The notes below the pieces were generated by a model that had not been told where the DNA came from, made no database searches, and worked only from the letters and a program-made list of their open reading frames with translations. A stretch of 64,000 bases of DNA, taken from Globisporangium splendens (lineage: Eukaryota; Oomycota; Peronosporomycetes; Pythiales; Pythiaceae). The stretch is from NCBI GenBank assembly GCA_006386115.1, contig VFIW01000059.1:186001-250000 (forward strand), read 5' to 3'. A program made the translations under genes and the position numbers. Below, one piece after another: positions 57,301-63,829 of the stretch (its first letter is position 1; every line of letters begins with the position of its first letter).

Positions 57301-57918
57301 GTACTCTGTAGAAGCGTTGACGGTTCAACGACTTCTCTCCTCGACGACGAGTCGATCGATCCTCATGATCGACTATCGACTCAACGATCCAACGGCGCTC
57401 TCCCTGATGATCGATCAGAGGAGGTGGGGTTGAACGCGAAAACGATTGAGCGACTCTGGAAGAGTGCTTACCGCGCTCAGATCGAGGCTCTTGAAGTTCG
57501 CAACGCGGTACTCGAAGACCGGTGCGAAAGCCTCGAAGACCGGTTGAAGGAGCAGGAGTCGAAGATCGACTTGCTGTTCGATGGTCTTGCCCAGCGTTCG
57601 GCAATGGAGTCACGTTTCGAACAGAGGTTCGAGAAGATTCAAGCCGAGCTTGAACGACTCCAGAAGGCTGAGAAAGCTCGTGATGCGTATCACGAACGTC
57701 TACTGCGCTCTGTGGAAGAGGCAGGGGTTTCTCTTGAGATACTTCGGAAGGAGTATCATGGTCGCCTTCTCGCGTTGGAGACAATAAAGGACGAGTCCTT
57801 TGATGTGCTTCAGCGCCTTTATGCCGAGAAGAAGCTCCATGGCGATGAGTTACAGACTCTTCGCGAGCTGGCGGAGCGACTTCAGGATCAACTTGATCGT
57901 CTGCCAAAGGCTCTATAG
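48339..57918 (+). CDS. Antisense coiled-coil ORF of element 2, split by element 1
   Basis: Reading runs 48339..48390, is interrupted by the nested element, and resumes in frame at 56927..57918: 347 aa if the insertion is removed. It starts MKRSSDQAKREEQPEPK and, after the gap, contains RFYKELFFLWRKMSGSDDPG. The C-terminal 170 residues are a long heptad-rich coiled coil (IEALEVRNAVLEDRCESLED and onward). It overlaps the 3' end of pol (57200-57918) on the opposite strand, tail to tail. A related N-terminus recurs at 63830. No known domain recognised. As it stands, the gene is disrupted. Confidence 0.7.
48391..48925 (-). repeat. 3' LTR of element 1
   Basis: 535 bp, TGTAAC..GTTACA. It differs from the 56387-56921 copy at about three positions (GTATTCAAC versus GTATGCAAC, TCTAAAGG versus TCTCAAGG, GTAGGACA versus GTAGAACA). 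Confidence 0.95.
49097..50632 (+). CDS. Antisense ORF of element 1 (acidic, coiled-coil C-terminus)
   Basis: 511 aa from the ATG at 49097 (MATNKSVREKIARCASGPAE). The open frame extends upstream to about 48977 without an ATG. The middle is acidic (YSPEEGEEGEDI, DEETDQYE-like segments), then proline/arginine-rich. The last 80 residues form a coiled coil (LRQQYLDETSLLKQRVTALE). Its first about 950 nt lie between pol's stop and the 3' LTR and so are not constrained by pol; the last 587 nt overlap the pol chromodomain end on the other strand. It occupies the same position and orientation as the ORF of element 2 but without clear sequence similarity apart from the coiled coil. Function unknown. Confidence 0.7.
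   Translation: MATNKSVREKIARCASGPAEGLVQRLQKLDAEKRETASAKQRAAAATTTATVDVSMSDVESTQPKAAPDCVSELQFGDLPAIMPMSRTSDAEEDTAVDYQEYSPEEGEEGEDITVKLGSIGEWVEYEELHYGSGSPELHELERNPSADVSIYRTDEENDVAKTVKERGKEEVIITNNETGLEPPRKGSVHYSLPIMPPPSEWPTAKTPANLLAQARVPLERYDSEFARWREADLRGRDGALRVHPIPVILYEDETEDQYETAFLASRTGVKRFGTARILATDPGAQRSQRMQFAVQRVQKYREANKTVDRARSSHVVNKRQMDESHSPPTHAQKRRPNRERPRGGAQQAPTSSATHRTHATSQGSGCSPYAAAHAAGAQHGSGAVPACQSAGQVAPYFASASVVAPDAMVQMVHANASSLGALQQAVRTLRQQYLDETSLLKQRVTALETELKEARQMLEEYHVRGKHFHARYAPRVKTLWERHNALVSRWAASEPPDETDVLPHWDKNPQ
50046..55175 (-). CDS. Pol polyprotein of element 1 (PR-RT-RH-IN-chromodomain)
   Basis: Open frame of about 1700 codons entered by -1 frameshift at 55169-55175. Aspartic protease with VLVDCGASQNF and a second motif YDLILGMPWL. 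A Ala/Gly/Ser/Pro repeat linker follows. Reverse transcriptase has the YFDD active site (SYFDDIFVH, near 53240) and RNase H has VVCDASDFAIGCALMQ. The integrase zinc finger has GHLGREKT with CEQCQRV, and the DDE core has MDFVFG, SDRDPRF and GQTERVN (51600-51900). The C-terminal chromodomain has YLVKWRGYDVSQSSWEP near 50140. A 15-residue tandem repeat lies at 51126-51240. All catalytic residues are present. Confidence 0.93.
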   Translation of the reverse strand, partial: GKRNVSVEAGRSTETDSIASASPTTRVVQMGSLVPGALDNKAPSEMLVYSADVKGYGKKMTVLVDCGASQNFVSKAALEQSLQAYDRLVHSGKREKMIVRLADGSTVHTEGVQVELSFSFCDFVCKETFVVLAMGSRYDLILGMPWLAKHQPWIDWRARTIGSSIPSSDEERRLRENFHAMDASFEHAVVGSPAGRHAAAASPASNTHAVAGSPARRCAEAGSPAKRSTAAGSPVCAEAPESPDVDTGAQVCGSRAPEPAPASDSDSTGVHASTSSYHPDGAVLELRTARSRVRINRRGRRKLSARERDSALASVAEETAASHTIAPSFNAAAASLRAFDRISDPSIDRAHVDVALRRAKRSPEANASDEVFFAEFAALHELPSTVEAIVSLEEMSYELFLTDLERDQIREIVVPTAFTRSELCTSSTADESVLEPDKQKRFAAQDWDAVKGSPYFDLLWEFKDVFPDKAPSALPVDRGVRHEIDLEPGSKYCVTRQWPLPREQVEAIDEFFAKRALAGHVRESKSPHSSPTFCVRKATGGWRIVHAFNKLNAATIPAQTPIPRKDVLIDSMGGSTVFSALDLMDGFYQILMRESDVPLTAVSTPSGMLWEWLVMPQGLKNAPATFNRLVTHLLRPHRAYAPSYFDDIFVHSRAEEGLSAVDVHKRHLRSVLQCLRDNSLYCNLKKCIFGASEIPILGCYVGKAGVRADPEKIKAIADWPIPKNVKDLRKWLGLANYLHKYSHNYAARVRPLTHLLKKDVEWDWTNDVMNAFIDVKESLVRAPVLALPDHTKAFSVVCDASDFAIGCALMQKDDDGHERVVSYQNRLLKAAEKNYPVHDKELLAIKYALLKFRVHLLGATPFVVYTDHASLRTAINSPHLSQRMARWLAFFSEFNFRVEYKPGKENVLADALSRRPDYESSVDDSSDALCLERTPDLMHLSISRVQTKLKDNIQSLYAKDDECRLLIAHFDGSSKESLPAKLESKLARFSYHDGLLWHRLSNFDYPRVYVPHDQDLKLSILHEFHDAPASGHLGREKTFLQVSNVFWWPHQYKWVANYVRSCEQCQRVKPAGKNKAPLHPLPIPQDCWKSVSMDFVFGFPEDKARNTGVVVFVDRLSKMVHVAPVRKHVTAQETACLFLEHVFRYHGLPESIVSDRDPRFTAAFWRELFRLLGTDLALSTADHPETDGQTERVNRVVEDILRSIAVDHPRDWSRWLPYAEFAINSSEHASTAVTPFYFNSLRHPRVPATLFEGVERSAVGGQLAALDASARSPSPDVASTAHVDARDAPPVRSRSESVTVLPDSTQSIDISGTVLSDGTRVPKDGSPTVLSYGTRVPKDGSPTVPSYGTRAKNSQSQTESGDCSCERQPRMEGRAVSHTGAEIDLSAARAARATKKQDKAVAAARQFVDERAALLRRVRDQLAAAQDKQKLYADKSGRKNKQTFCVGDKVLLSIKNLPNDAVTTLPSGSKLLPRFIGPYTVVEKIGDLNYKLDLPTRMATHPVFYVGLLKRYHDATVDFYPSAGARRSHQGAQTPPIETRARCASPKASSLAERTSRGSASRGHGTPPASDELPSAPSQAPSPSASTARFRPDIAGEGYGRLAVAPPKTMRSREPSEPSHLVQPPMLKRSRAPPVPLIDKQGQRHYHVERLLRVQRRKGNTHYLVKWRGYDVSQSSWEPAERLLEDVPDLVAAFERALVASGTRPSAAC
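51126..51240 (-). repeat. 45-bp tandem repeat within pol
   Basis: Two full 45-bp units at 51144-51188 and 51189-51233 plus partial copies at both ends, encoding a repeated GTRVPKDGSPTV segment in the linker after integrase. Confidence 0.85.
55134..55175 (-). other. -1 frameshift signal of element 1
   Basis: Minus strand: slippery heptamer GGGAAAC (55169-55175) in the gag frame as G-GGA-AAC, a 7-nt spacer, then a stem-loop at 55134-55161 with a 9-bp outer stem (CTCAGTAGA with TCTACTGAG) and an inner 3-bp GCG/CGC stem with one bulged A. The gag TAG lies 12 nt after the heptamer. Pol is the -1 frame. Confidence 0.88.
55154..56314 (-). CDS. Gag of element 1
   Basis: 386 aa from the ATG at 56314 (MASIDPAQFPHLSAEHRSVL). 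An N-terminal helical region with a Ala/Ser-rich coil is followed by the retrotransposon gag domain (FDGADGDKLIHWLLAVERCA, RFFSLKQGKLSLERYIQEM). A CCHC knuckle (CFNCGKRGHYQSKC) sits near residue 325. It overlaps pol by 133 nt in a different frame. It would form the particle and bind the RNA. Confidence 0.93.
   Translation of the reverse strand: MASIDPAQFPHLSAEHRSVLTRMAQALGDQVALDVLSASPEQQIFRLEQFENFSNAQRLEGERSAQAQMQATASLTAEMLRSAAESREALERVVSVVAGAATSLSSAASAPQTPASQTPRPRAVKIDAPKFDGADGDKLIHWLLAVERCAKAQLIDSNEQMVSYAISNLRGRASEWAFSTLLADECAFDTWDIFRARITAMYQPPNNEVLLQGRFFSLKQGKLSLERYIQEMRSLCAAITTSPLPESVKVPAFLNGLNSGPARQELYRRLPATMEDAIRIALVEQQSFRVSRPDWNAGRHNGAHHSHRAVTNERRFHGPTPMDLSSAEVTCFNCGKRGHYQSKCPAPRQPAPRTGNQARDYQTPRGNHAHRGGRSAVARKGNGMSQ
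56387..56921 (-). repeat. 5' LTR of element 1
   Basis: 535 bp, partner of 48391-48925. In transcription direction it is followed by ACTGGTAGCACT, the start of the primer-binding region also found in element 2. Confidence 0.95.
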
Positions 57919-60900
57919 GGTTCGCTGACCCACTTGGAAGATAAGGCTTTAGTCTACCTACGTAGAACGTAAGGTGTAGTCGCATGCGTTTAGGAATGTC
58001 TAGTGTGTATGCATCCCCATTGCATTTAACTACCCTGAACGGTCCAATATATCTTGGCAGAAGTTTCGAGCTTCCCAAGTTAGACACTGCATGTTCAGGC
58101 AGGTTCGCCGTGCTAAGTAATACAAGATCATTGATCTTATAAACTTGCTTGTTCTTCCTTCCGCTCTTGTCTGCTTGTTCCTTTTGCAGATCCTGAGCCT
58201 TCGCGATTGCGTCTCGAACAAACCTCACAACGGCTTGTCTCCTCACAACAAAGTCATCGACTTGCTGTTCCTCACGACTTGTTAGGTCGTTGAGGGGTTT
58301 CATCGAGTCAAAATTCGCTTTTAACTCTGTGACAGCATTCAGATCCGACTGTGGCTCCTTAGCCATAGTCTCTCCCCCACTTAAGGTAGAAACCTCTCCC
58401 ACTAGTGACGCTGGCACTCTCGGATGGAGTCCGTAGTTCACATAGAACGGGGTATGACCTGTCGAGACATGCGTGGAGTTGTTCAACGCAAACTCAGCGA
58501 GAGGGAGAAACTCGCTCCACTCTCCGAAAGACGTCGCATAACTGCGCAACACGTCCTCCAGAACACGATTCACTCGTTCAGTTTGACCATCTGTCTCTGG
58601 GTGTGCTGCTGTTGACATGGATAGTTTCGTATCCAAAATGCCAAGCAGAGTACGCCAGAATCTGGATGTAAACCGAGTGTCACGGTCTGATACGATCTCT
58701 GAGGACAGACCATGTAGGCGGAACACCACGTCTACAAAGACTTTCGCAGTCATCTCTGCCGAGATCTTGTCCGAGACCGGGGTAAGATGCACCATCTTAC
58801 TGAATCGGTCCACAAACACCAGGACACCATTCCTGCGATGTTTGTCCCTTGGAAGTCCGAATATGAAATCCATACTCACAGACTTCCAACTGTCCTGAGG
58901 GACAGGTAATGAACGAAGTGGGGCCCGAGTAGAGCCGGATGGCTTAACTCTTTGGCACACTTCGCAAGTACGCACATACTTGCGAACCCACTTGTACATG
59001 TGAGGCCAGTAGTAATCTCGAGACAAGCTGAGAAACGTTTTCTCACGTCCGAGATGGCCACTCGAAGGACCGTCATGATACTCGTACAAGAGTCGATGAC
59101 GCAGACCTTCGTCGTTGGGGACAACGATCCTCGCTGGATCCCCTTCGTCAACCGCATAATACAACAGCTCATTGTGCATGCTGTAACGGTGAACACGCGA
59201 TCTTGCTCTTGATGGGAGGTTTTGGAGTGCCTTATCTGAGGGATTCTTGAAATACTTGATCAGTTCTTGACATGCTTCGTCTCGCTTGTAGCCCTCAGCG
59301 ATTTCTTCTTGGATTGTGCTTGCCACTCCCGTAGCAATCGTGTTGACGTCTTCACAGAGTCGGCACGCTCCGTTCGTGTCGTCACTCTTGTTCTTCGGAT
59401 CATAGTCCGGACGTCTTGACAAAGCGTCAGCAAGTATGTTGGACTTGCCGGGCTTGTAGTGTACAACAAAATTATACTCAGCAAAGAAGGAAAACCATCT
59501 TGCCATTCTTTGCGACAAATGAGGAGTCTTTACTGCCGTACGCAGAGATGCGCGATCAGTGTAGATGGCAAAGCGCTCCTCGCCAAGCAGATACACACGG
59601 AACTTGACCAAAGAATACTTCATCGCCAGAAGTTCTTTGTCATGAACTGGGTAGTTCCGCTCTGCGGGTCGGAGTTGTCGTGACTGATACGACACAACTC
59701 GCTCGTGACCCTCATCATCGTGTTGCATTAAGGCGCAACCGATGGCATAGTCGCTCGCATCGCAGACGACGTGGAACGGCTTGTCGTGGTTTGGCAGAGC
59801 CAACACAGGAGCTTCTCGAAGACTCCTCTTGACTTCTTCGAACGCCGTCTGATGGTCTTTCGACCACTTCCACTCAACGTCTTTCTTCAAGAGCTGTGTG
59901 AGGGGTTGCACCAACGCTGCATAATTGCGCGTGTACTTGTGCAAGTAGTTGGCTAAACCCAACCACTGTCGCAGCTGTTTGACGTTCTGAGGCACTGGCC
60001 AATCGTCAATAGCTTTGACCTTCTCCGGATCGACTCGAACACCGCTCTTGCCCACAAAACAACCGAGAACAGGGATCTCAGGGGCGAAGAACATGCACTT
60101 CTTCAAGTTTGTGTAGAGCTTGTTCTCACGCACGACCTGGAATACTTGACGAAGATGATCGAGATGAACATCGACATCAGACTTCCCATTCGTGGCCTTA
60201 CTATGAACGAAAAAGTCGTCAAAGTAACTTGGTGCAAATGTTCGCAGAGGACGAAGAACGTTCGTGACCATTCGATTGAAGGTCGCAGGAGCATTCTTCA
60301 GTCCCTGTGGCATCACTAACCATTCCCACAGCATACCACTCGGGGTACTCACTGCGGTCAACGGAACATCGTCTTCGCGCATTCGAATCTGATAGAACCC
60401 ATCTTTCAGATCGATAGCACTAAAGACGGTGCTGCCAACCATTCCATCAAGGATCATGTCCTTGCGTGGAACCGGAGTCTGGGCTGGAATTGTCGCGTCA
60501 TTCAGCTTGTTGAAAGCGTGAACAATGCGCCAACCTCCAGTTGCCTTCTTCACACAGAAAGTGGGGCTGCAATGCGGAGACTTACTCTCTCGCACATGAC
60601 CAGCCTTAGCACGTTGTGCAAAGAACTCGTCGATTGCCTCGACTTGTTCCTTTGGCAACGGCCACTGTCTTGTGATGCAGTATTTCGTGCCAGGAAGTAC
60701 ATCGATCTCATGACGAATGCCTCTGTCGAATGGCAATTCGTCCGGCACCTTGTCAGGGAAAATGTCTTCATATTCTCTGGCAAGCGCATACACGGGGTTC
60801 TTCTTGAGGGCGTCCCACGACTGCTCCTCGAACCTTTCCTTCCGTGTCTTTTCGTCCGACACATCTGCATCCGCACTTGATGCTGTGTTGACGAAGCTTT

Positions 60901-61972
60901 CGTCGACCATTTCGACGATCACACACACCTGCGCAATATCGCCTCTCGCTAGGCTGCGCTCCAGTGTCTTCTTGCTCATCGGCGGCAAGGAAATCAACTC
61001 TTGGACTGAACTTGGGGGATTTTCAATCTTCACGTGACGGATTACATCCACGCCACCTTCTTCATTGTAGACCGCGATATTCACAAACTCGCTTGGAATG
61101 TCTTGTGCTTGGACACTCCCTTCGTCATCACCACTTGTACCTTGATCAGGGGTACTCAAAACTCTTGGCGAAAAACTTCTCTTGCTGGTCTTCTTCTTCT
61201 TGCCTTGGGAAGGGTGTTTGTTCCTCTTCCATTCACTCTTGTCAACGCCATCGCGAACCTTGTCGTCGTCGATGGCAAAGGAGACAGTCTTTTTCTGGCG
61301 CCTGACTGCTCCACCTCCGTTCATCTTCTTCAAAATGGGTACCACTTGTGAACATGGGGGGCCATCGCACACCACAATATCACAAGGGACATCTGGGATC
61401 TCTTCCACAGATGTATACACCCATACAACTTCATCCGTTGTTGTGCAGCACAAGTCAACATCGCGTGACTTGTCAACGGAGATCTTCATATTCATCCAGT
61501 CAATGCTAGGTTGGTAACGCTTCAACCACGGCATTCCCAGGATGATGTCAAACTTGTCATCGAGGTCGAGTAAAATGAACTCGTCTTCACCTCGGAAATC
61601 TTCACACTTGATTGCCAAACGAATGACTCTCTTCGGCATCTTCACAGTTGACCCATTTGCCAACCGGACAATCATCATCTTCTCTTCATTCGCATCAGGC
61701 ACGAAGACACCATGCCTGACGATCACTTCATTTCGAACAAAGTTGCTCGACGCACCAGTGTCAACCAAAGCTCGTAGAGGCGTTGCAATACCGTCTACGT
61801 GAACTTTGTGAACGATCAAACTTGACGTTTGACTGACACTCTTCTCACTCATAGTGGAAACTGCATGTGCATCATGCACATTGGGGCCAGAGTCCTGTGT
61901 TTCCACAACATCCACAGTCCTCTTTTCCGGGCCAGTAGGATGCCCCGCCCCTACTGTCCATTCCCGTTTTTT
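57200..61972 (-). CDS. Pol polyprotein of element 2 (PR-RT-RH-IN-chromodomain)
   Basis: Open frame entered by -1 frameshift at 61966-61972; about 1590 codons. Protease LVDTGASSNFV and FDIILGMPWLKRYQPSIDW. Reverse transcriptase with SYFDDFFVH near 60215 and MPQGLKNAPATFNR. RNase H VVCDASDYAIGCALMQ. Integrase GHLGREKT with CEVCQRV and the DDE motifs MDFIFG, SDRDTRF and GQTERVN (58560-58880). Chromodomain near the C-terminus (FYRVRWLGYPPDSDTWEP). The region between integrase and chromodomain is Pro/Ser/Arg-rich. No stops or frameshifts seen. Clearly homologous to the pol of element 1 but well diverged. Confidence 0.92.
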   Translation of the reverse strand, partial: KKREWTVGAGHPTGPEKRTVDVVETQDSGPNVHDAHAVSTMSEKSVSQTSSLIVHKVHVDGIATPLRALVDTGASSNFVRNEVIVRHGVFVPDANEEKMMIVRLANGSTVKMPKRVIRLAIKCEDFRGEDEFILLDLDDKFDIILGMPWLKRYQPSIDWMNMKISVDKSRDVDLCCTTTDEVVWVYTSVEEIPDVPCDIVVCDGPPCSQVVPILKKMNGGGAVRRQKKTVSFAIDDDKVRDGVDKSEWKRNKHPSQGKKKKTSKRSFSPRVLSTPDQGTSGDDEGSVQAQDIPSEFVNIAVYNEEGGVDVIRHVKIENPPSSVQELISLPPMSKKTLERSLARGDIAQVCVIVEMVDESFVNTASSADADVSDEKTRKERFEEQSWDALKKNPVYALAREYEDIFPDKVPDELPFDRGIRHEIDVLPGTKYCITRQWPLPKEQVEAIDEFFAQRAKAGHVRESKSPHCSPTFCVKKATGGWRIVHAFNKLNDATIPAQTPVPRKDMILDGMVGSTVFSAIDLKDGFYQIRMREDDVPLTAVSTPSGMLWEWLVMPQGLKNAPATFNRMVTNVLRPLRTFAPSYFDDFFVHSKATNGKSDVDVHLDHLRQVFQVVRENKLYTNLKKCMFFAPEIPVLGCFVGKSGVRVDPEKVKAIDDWPVPQNVKQLRQWLGLANYLHKYTRNYAALVQPLTQLLKKDVEWKWSKDHQTAFEEVKRSLREAPVLALPNHDKPFHVVCDASDYAIGCALMQHDDEGHERVVSYQSRQLRPAERNYPVHDKELLAMKYSLVKFRVYLLGEERFAIYTDRASLRTAVKTPHLSQRMARWFSFFAEYNFVVHYKPGKSNILADALSRRPDYDPKNKSDDTNGACRLCEDVNTIATGVASTIQEEIAEGYKRDEACQELIKYFKNPSDKALQNLPSRARSRVHRYSMHNELLYYAVDEGDPARIVVPNDEGLRHRLLYEYHDGPSSGHLGREKTFLSLSRDYYWPHMYKWVRKYVRTCEVCQRVKPSGSTRAPLRSLPVPQDSWKSVSMDFIFGLPRDKHRRNGVLVFVDRFSKMVHLTPVSDKISAEMTAKVFVDVVFRLHGLSSEIVSDRDTRFTSRFWRTLLGILDTKLSMSTAAHPETDGQTERVNRVLEDVLRSYATSFGEWSEFLPLAEFALNNSTHVSTGHTPFYVNYGLHPRVPASLVGEVSTLSGGETMAKEPQSDLNAVTELKANFDSMKPLNDLTSREEQQVDDFVVRRQAVVRFVRDAIAKAQDLQKEQADKSGRKNKQVYKINDLVLLSTANLPEHAVSNLGSSKLLPRYIGPFRVVKCNGDAYTLDIPKRMRLHLTFYVGRLKPYLPSGSANPIEPLADDQVDPEVAPPAREESVTHRHGASSRHKGAEAHQRTRPLLSPTREGDHDTPSEVSQEKPLPLPQSAVDVRDTHHELSQPSGVVQARLESSRTSVRNVTPLPNAGQDHRTASRSSTPAPSTGLRGFRTGLRVPRCELQEPRSERGKHSSRVAQSFSRSTPPPLIDHQGERRWIVESIVDHEDRSTRRRGEKSLNRQRFYRVRWLGYPPDSDTWEPRETLQSDVPDVVHSYEQSL
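61933..61972 (-). other. -1 frameshift signal of element 2
   Basis: Minus strand: slippery heptamer AAAAAAC (61966-61972) in the gag frame as A-AAA-AAC, a 9-nt spacer, then a stem-loop with 7-bp stem CAGTAGG/CCTACTG (61933-61956) and a 10-nt loop. The gag TAG again lies exactly 12 nt after the heptamer, as in element 1. Confidence 0.85.
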
Positions 61973-63003
61973 GGCCCAGGTGACCGATCGAACCGACGAC
62001 CGTAAGAACGATCGTGGTTGTTCGAACGAGCACCCTGTGTCGTTTGCCGACCCGGCAAAGACACCTTGCAGTTCCGAGCAATGTGACCCGGCTTCCCGCA
62101 ACGGAAACACTTTCCATCGTTGCGAGGACGCTCATTCCCAGGCGTGGAAATGTACGAGATGTCCATGGGCTCGGGACCATCATGCGCAACATTTGATTGC
62201 CGCATTGGTCTTGACGCGAACCCATGGAACTTCGCTTGCTTGATGCTGAACTCTTCTTGCATCGCGCGCTCAATGGCTTCGTCCAGCGTCTTGGGATACT
62301 CGCGGAACAGTTGGTTCCGAATCGGACCATCGTTCAGACCCGCCATGAACGTCACGACTTGCGTCGAAACGTCGATCGGCTCGTCAACGATGCTCGACAC
62401 CAAGTAGCGAGCACGTTGTGCATACGAGTGAAGGTCGAAACGGCCTTGACGAAGCTTGAGGAACTCGGCGCGTGCACGGAACTCACTCTGTGAAGGTTCA
62501 AACGCCTTCTTGAGCTCGGTCTTGAAGTGGTCGTAGCTGGGGAAGCAGTTTAGATCGACTAAACGCTTACCATAAGCCCAGCTCTTCGCACGACCCGCAA
62601 GGTTGGACATCGTGAACAACACTTGCTGCGAAGGGTCTCGCAGTTGCTTTGCAGTGACCGCTGCATCCAACTCGACGAACCATCGTAAGAGGGGTTCATT
62701 CTCCCCGCCGCGATACGGAGAGACGTCAAGCTTCAGTGGCACCGTCCTGATTGAGGAAACAGGGGTTGCGACCTGCTTCCGGGAGGACATGATCTCGTGG
62801 TGCATGAAGCAGACCACCGCGCTCTTCTGGTCCTCCGGAGACGCCGACCGAAGCAGACTGACCACAGCAGCCTCTCTGATGGCATCTCGCATGCGCTCAA
62901 GCGCCATCCACTCATGAGAAGACAAATGAGGGAAACCCTCAACAGTCAACTCGACAGTTTTCCGTACTGCTGACCGAGTGGGGTCTTTCCTGTAGTCATC
63001 CAT
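61951..63003 (-). CDS. Gag of element 2
   Basis: 350 aa from the ATG at 63001-63003 (MDDYRKDPTRSAVRKTVEL). Gag domain with PLLRWFVELDAAVTAKQLRD and FLKLRQGRFDLHSYAQRARY; CCHC knuckle CFRCGKPGHIARNC near residue 300. It overlaps pol, which lies in the -1 frame, by about 160 nt. Confidence 0.92.
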   Translation of the reverse strand: MDDYRKDPTRSAVRKTVELTVEGFPHLSSHEWMALERMRDAIREAAVVSLLRSASPEDQKSAVVCFMHHEIMSSRKQVATPVSSIRTVPLKLDVSPYRGGENEPLLRWFVELDAAVTAKQLRDPSQQVLFTMSNLAGRAKSWAYGKRLVDLNCFPSYDHFKTELKKAFEPSQSEFRARAEFLKLRQGRFDLHSYAQRARYLVSSIVDEPIDVSTQVVTFMAGLNDGPIRNQLFREYPKTLDEAIERAMQEEFSIKQAKFHGFASRPMRQSNVAHDGPEPMDISYISTPGNERPRNDGKCFRCGKPGHIARNCKVSLPGRQTTQGARSNNHDRSYGRRFDRSPGPKNGNGQ

Positions 63004-63113
63004 GTCCAAATGATGCTCTCAGTTTTCCTTAAATGAATGCTCGACGTGCTAAAGCCGCGTCTTCAAACCCCTCACTTCACTGGGTCGTTGAAGGACGCTC
63101 GAAGTGCTACCAG

Positions 63114-63753
63114 TGTAAGAGGGACGCTGTTCCAAACAGTCCTCACACACGGCAACACACGCTTGTGCCAGAGGAAGCGTATCTCCCTACTTGGAGGAGG
63201 AATAAACTTGAGGGCTTGGGAGGAAATTGTAACTGAATTGAAAATGGTGATGGTTCCCTGTCGCTACTTACTACTGAACCCAGGATCTACACTTTTATAA
63301 CTACAACCTAACATACACAATACACCTATGATATGATATAAAAACCTTGGGTACACTAGGTTTGACCGACGGGATCTTCTAGAAGCTTGAACTTCAAGTC
63401 TTGTATAAAATCCATGCAAAGTGATTGGCTCGCGCCACTCACTCCAGGTGGCAGACACACGTCGGTCTCGTCGCCAGTCCAGTTTCCCAAGCAGGAACCA
63501 TCACTCAGTACTTGATTAGTGCATGGATGTCATTGCTCAGTACTGATTAGTACATGAGAACAACATTCTGCACTGATCAGCACAGAGAACTTTTGTGACC
63601 TCATCGGATGACGCCACACGTGCATGTGGGGACTGTCTTACTGTAATCCCTTTGTTATTTGTGTCTCCACGATGCACGCTGAAGGTGGTGTGTGACACAC
63701 TAGATCTGGGAACAGATCCACCTTCATGTAATGGCTGGTTATGGCCCATTACA
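63114..63753 (-). repeat. LTR shared by element 2 and a further unit to the right
   Basis: 640 bp, TGTAAGAGG..CATTACA. It serves as 5' LTR of element 2, with the primer-binding region TGGTAGCACTTCGAG beyond 63113 on the minus strand. On its other side a polypurine tract and an antisense ORF start typical of an element 3' end follow directly, without flanking DNA between. It differs at many positions from the LTR at 47458. Confidence 0.85.
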
Positions 63754-63829
63754 TCATCCCCTCCTTAAATTCACAAGTACCTTGCGTACTTTTGCAGACC
63801 TTTCGGAGCAGTTCACTTTCCATTCGGCA

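Larger units (their letters stand above)
47458..63753 (-). mobile_element. Ty3/Gypsy chromodomain element 2 (outer), interrupted by element 1
   Basis: Minus-strand LTR retrotransposon: 5' LTR 63114-63753, gag 61951-63003, pol 57200-61972 by -1 frameshift, an antisense ORF at the 3' end, and 3' LTR 47458-48262. Element 1 plus a 5-bp duplication (8536 bp) is inserted at 48386-56926, so the element itself is about 7.76 kb. A polypurine tract (AAGGGAGGGATGA on the minus strand) abuts the 3' LTR. The primer-binding region after the 5' LTR starts TGGTAGCACTTCGAG. The coding frames are intact. Confidence 0.88.

Noticed and set aside
58365..58395. Second polypurine tract inside pol of element 2
   Set aside because: The purine run codes for an in-frame Ser/Gly/Glu segment of pol. 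It resembles the PPT of element 1 but sits within an intact coding region, so chance is the simpler explanation.
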